A stretch of 64,000 nucleotides of DNA, from the NCBI GenBank assembly GCA_003134045.1, contig PLAH01000181.1:1-64000 (forward strand). Direction: 5' to 3'. The notes beneath the pieces are model-generated. The model saw only the letters and a list, made by a program, of their open reading frames with translations. It ran no database searches and was not told where the DNA came from. Numbering within the stretch: the first letter of the stretch is position 1; each line of letters opens with the position of its first letter. Below, piece after piece: positions 61,830-64,000 of the stretch. The DNA is from Gammaproteobacteria bacterium. GTDB taxonomy: Bacteria > Pseudomonadota > Gammaproteobacteria > Steroidobacterales > Steroidobacteraceae. The translations under genes and the position numbers were made by a program.

Positions 61830-62381
61830 CTACGGATGATAATACATCTGAGGTGGCTCATCAGCGGTCGCCACGAGATCGGGCGCCGCTGTTCCTCCCT
61901 TCCCGTCCAGTTGGCGATATTCCCCGCGAAAGAACACCAGGGGCCGATGCGGCGGCAGGCCCCGGTGAAGCTGCCGCACATGGACCGTCACGAGCCAATG
62001 ATCGCCACCGTCGTACACCCTATGTTTCGTGCCCAGCAGCGACGCCATGCTTCCTTCCAGACGCGGTATTCCGTCCGAGGTCACGAATCGAAAATGCGGT
62101 GCGGGCGAGTTCGGCTGGCGTCCCGCAAAATAGTTTGACACGGATTCTTGCTCGTACCGAAGGAAGTTGATTGAGAAGCGCTCGGCATTAGGCAGTAGTT
62201 GCGAGAATCGGGTTTGTTTCCCCGGACAAAATAGAACCAGCGTCGGCTCGAGGGAAAGGGATGAGACCGCATTCACCGTCATGGCGTGTACGCGCCCGTT
62301 GAGCTCCGTCGCAATTACGGCAACACCGGTCGCAAACAGGCCGAGGGTTTCGCGAAAGGCTTTGGCGTCGAGTTCTAGCAC
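61830..62381 (-). CDS. Flavin reductase, HpaC-like partner of the hydroxylase
   Basis: I place the start at GTG 62381 (VLELDAKAFRETLGLFATGV); frames reaching further upstream run into the hydroxylase gene. The 183-residue product has the flavin-reductase-domain signature GLFATGVAVIATELNGRVHA, MTVNAVSSLSLEPTLVLFC and GDHWLVTVHVRQL. It supplies reduced FMN/FAD to the HpaB-like oxygenase encoded 28 nt upstream, making a two-component system. Confidence 0.85.
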   Translation of the reverse strand: MLELDAKAFRETLGLFATGVAVIATELNGRVHAMTVNAVSSLSLEPTLVLFCPGKQTRFSQLLPNAERFSINFLRYEQESVSNYFAGRQPNSPAPHFRFVTSDGIPRLEGSMASLLGTKHRVYDGGDHWLVTVHVRQLHRGLPPHRPLVFFRGEYRQLDGKGGTAAPDLVATADEPPQMYYHP

Positions 62382-62409
62382 GCGGTTTGGCGGCCCCAAA
62401 AGGAGGCGA

Positions 62410-63921
62410 TCAGCGGACGTCCGCGAACGCCTCGTCTCGCCCTTGTTGAACGAAGCTACGTACCCGGTCAGCCTGAGCCCGAATTTGCGCTTGATGTCCC
62501 GCGACGAGCGCGCCCGCCATACGCACTGGATCCCCAAAGAAAAAGCGCTCGTAGAGAACCTGTCTCGACCCGAAAGCCGACATGGAGACATCCCAAGCCA
62601 GGCGAAACAAGGGAATGCGGTCATGCGCCTCGGCACGCGCCGCTTGATAGTAGTGTTTGATGTCATCGGCTAGTGAGCCTATGACATCCTGTGCTACGGG
62701 CATCGCGACGAGGCCGGATGCGCCGATCTGCTGAATGATCTCAACCATCCGTGGGTACAGGCGAGGAAATAAATTGCGGGCGGCATCCAGGGGATTCCAG
62801 GCCGGTCGCAGTACACCCCATTCATCCAGAGCGGCATCCGCTTCCGCCGCACGCAAAAAGGCCTTCATGGTCTCCATGCCGATCCAAATTTCAGCCAGCT
62901 TCTCATGGATATGCTGGAATCCCTCTGCGCCGATGCTATCGACCAGTAAATGGGCAAGGCCCAGCATGAACTCGGATTTGGCGATGTTCTTCACGACCAC
63001 CTGATGCGCCATGTGCACGGCGGCACCGGTCCGGGCGTAGGCTTGGTTGCAGCGATCCACGTCGCGATATAGGAATACGTTTTCCCATGGAACAAACACA
63101 TCGTCGAAGATCACCACAGCGTCCATCTCCTCGAAACGAGAACCGAGTGGGTGATCGAAATGGGAACGACCATAATCGACGCTTTCGCGGCAAACGAAGC
63201 GCAGCCCCGGCGTACAACAAGGGATTGAAAAGCCGAACGCGTAGGGCGCGTCTTCCTCGACATTTTTTAGCAATGTCGAGGGAAACACCATGATCTCATC
63301 GCTGAAGGGTAGCGTTGCAAGCATTCGGCATCCGCGAATGACAATTCCGGCATCGGTTTCCTCTTTGACCCGTGCGGCCAAAAAAGGATCTGCCTGTCTC
63401 GCCATAGTGGCCGCACGGTTTGCCTGCGGTGGTATGAGCGTGTGTGTGAGACATAAATCGTTTTCGCGCAAATATTCGTGATAACGCACGGCGTTGGCAC
63501 CGAATCGCGGATCCCCCTCGCCGAGGAACGCCGCGCCGGCAGCATAGCCCGTCATGGCACGATTGATATAGTCGGGCACGCGACCCATCATGCCATGCGT
63601 GTAGTCCTCCCATACTTTCATCGAGAGGGAGATGCTTCGTAGCTCCTCGGGCGTTTTAGCGATCATGAATGAGCGACCGACCTTGTTTCCGCTGGTCGGA
63701 GAAACGAACAACATCTCATCCGACCGCTCCCACTGCAGATCGTAAAGATGTGCGAGGGTGTGTACACCGCCTCGCAGAGCCGCGTGCGCGGTGACGTCCC
63801 TCACCAATTCCCCGCCATACCAGAGAGGCGGGGGCCGATCTCGCAGACGCTGTAGGACTTGAGCCCCCGTTCGGGCACCCGTGGCGAAGTCCTGACCTGA
63901 TTGTGGGAGAAGGGCACTCAT
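62410..63921 (-). CDS. 4-hydroxyphenylacetate 3-monooxygenase-type oxygenase (HpaB family)
   Basis: The 503-residue oxygenase adds an ortho-hydroxyl to a phenol using reduced flavin. Family landmarks are RDRPPPLWYGGELVRDVTAH, LTHTLIPPQANRAATMARQA, VIRGCRMLATLPFSDEIMVF, FVPWENVFLYRDVD and the helical C-terminus. The ATG at 63921 follows TAGGAG. The partner reductase lies just downstream. It may use a different phenol from 4-hydroxyphenylacetate, because the rest of the hpa operon is absent. Confidence 0.92.
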   Translation of the reverse strand: MSALLPQSGQDFATGARTGAQVLQRLRDRPPPLWYGGELVRDVTAHAALRGGVHTLAHLYDLQWERSDEMLFVSPTSGNKVGRSFMIAKTPEELRSISLSMKVWEDYTHGMMGRVPDYINRAMTGYAAGAAFLGEGDPRFGANAVRYHEYLRENDLCLTHTLIPPQANRAATMARQADPFLAARVKEETDAGIVIRGCRMLATLPFSDEIMVFPSTLLKNVEEDAPYAFGFSIPCCTPGLRFVCRESVDYGRSHFDHPLGSRFEEMDAVVIFDDVFVPWENVFLYRDVDRCNQAYARTGAAVHMAHQVVVKNIAKSEFMLGLAHLLVDSIGAEGFQHIHEKLAEIWIGMETMKAFLRAAEADAALDEWGVLRPAWNPLDAARNLFPRLYPRMVEIIQQIGASGLVAMPVAQDVIGSLADDIKHYYQAARAEAHDRIPLFRLAWDVSMSAFGSRQVLYERFFFGDPVRMAGALVAGHQAQIRAQADRVRSFVQQGRDEAFADVR

Positions 63922-64000
63922 AATATCTCCTATGATGGAACCGGCCTCGACAAAATGTACTCTAATGACATTGATGACACAATACGTAACTCTATTGACG
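63922..64000 (-). promoter_or_regulatory. Upstream region of the hydroxylase gene
   Basis: The last 79 nt hold the TAGGAG ribosome-binding site and AT-rich sequence likely to include the promoter for the HpaB/HpaC pair. The window ends here, so the regulator is not visible. Confidence 0.4.

Noticed and set aside
1-64000. CRISPR arrays, tRNA or rRNA genes
   Set aside because: I saw no regularly spaced direct repeats and no cloverleaf or rRNA signature in any intergenic stretch.

Overview
This 64 kb window looks like an accessory, catabolic region of a Gram-negative chromosome. The GC content is roughly 60%. There are two TonB-dependent receptors, an RND tripartite efflux system, Sec-type signal peptides, lipoboxes and an outer-membrane factor. 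The density of small secreted proteins (DUF6152-like, DUF6644-like, YceI, NTF2-fold, secreted VOC) and of aromatic-catabolism enzymes suggests a soil or sediment proteobacterium, perhaps gammaproteobacterial. That placement is inference and I saw no rRNA or tRNA to support it.

Layout. 1-5.8 kb: RND efflux operon (adaptor cut by the window edge, pump, outer-membrane factor). 6-11.6 kb, minus strand: TonB receptor, a metallo-beta-lactamase-fold protein lacking the first metal motif, and two secreted proteins of an unnamed family. 11.9-14.1 kb: two secreted NTF2-fold proteins, a GST remnant and a lipoprotein with a CxxCH haem motif. 14.4-18.1 kb: a scrapyard of VOC, IS91-type transposase, trpA, cupin and chimeric receptor/MBL fragments. 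18.1-22.5 kb: secreted VOC protein, unnamed-family protein, DUF6152 protein and two DUF6644 membrane proteins, with a duplicated ribosome-binding-site and signal-peptide cassette. 23.4-33.5 kb: catabolic cluster A (FAH hydrolase, extradiol-type dioxygenase, benzaldehyde-type dehydrogenase, SDR, benzaldehyde lyase homologue, VOC protein, FAH hydrolase, YceI, P450). 34.2-38.9 kb, minus strand: second TonB receptor, two more unnamed-family proteins and a second DUF6152 protein. 39-48.1 kb: GC-richer cluster B (LysR, dehydrogenase, cupin, VOC, FAH, amidohydrolase, flavin monooxygenase, alpha/beta hydrolase, MFS importer). 48.2-55.2 kb: SDR remnant, IclR regulator, then cluster C (second benzaldehyde lyase homologue, FAH, extradiol-type dioxygenase, flavin hydroxylase). 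55.3-64 kb: cluster D (ThDP enzyme, aldehyde dehydrogenase, GMC oxidoreductase, FAH, thioesterase, HpaC/HpaB-type two-component hydroxylase).

The most interesting interpretation is a peripheral pathway in which ThDP-dependent benzaldehyde lyase homologues split acyloin (benzoin-like) C-C bonds. The released aryl aldehydes would be oxidised by the adjacent benzaldehyde-type dehydrogenase, and hydroxylated rings would be opened by the extradiol-type dioxygenases and finished by FAH-family hydrolases. The two benzaldehyde lyase loci share the same gene neighbours, and one locus carries a decayed copy of a neighbour. Substrates are not shown by the sequence. A second theme is repeated rearrangement of secreted-protein genes (shared WxGDTLxVxT family, Pro/Gly-rich tracts, copied signal peptides).
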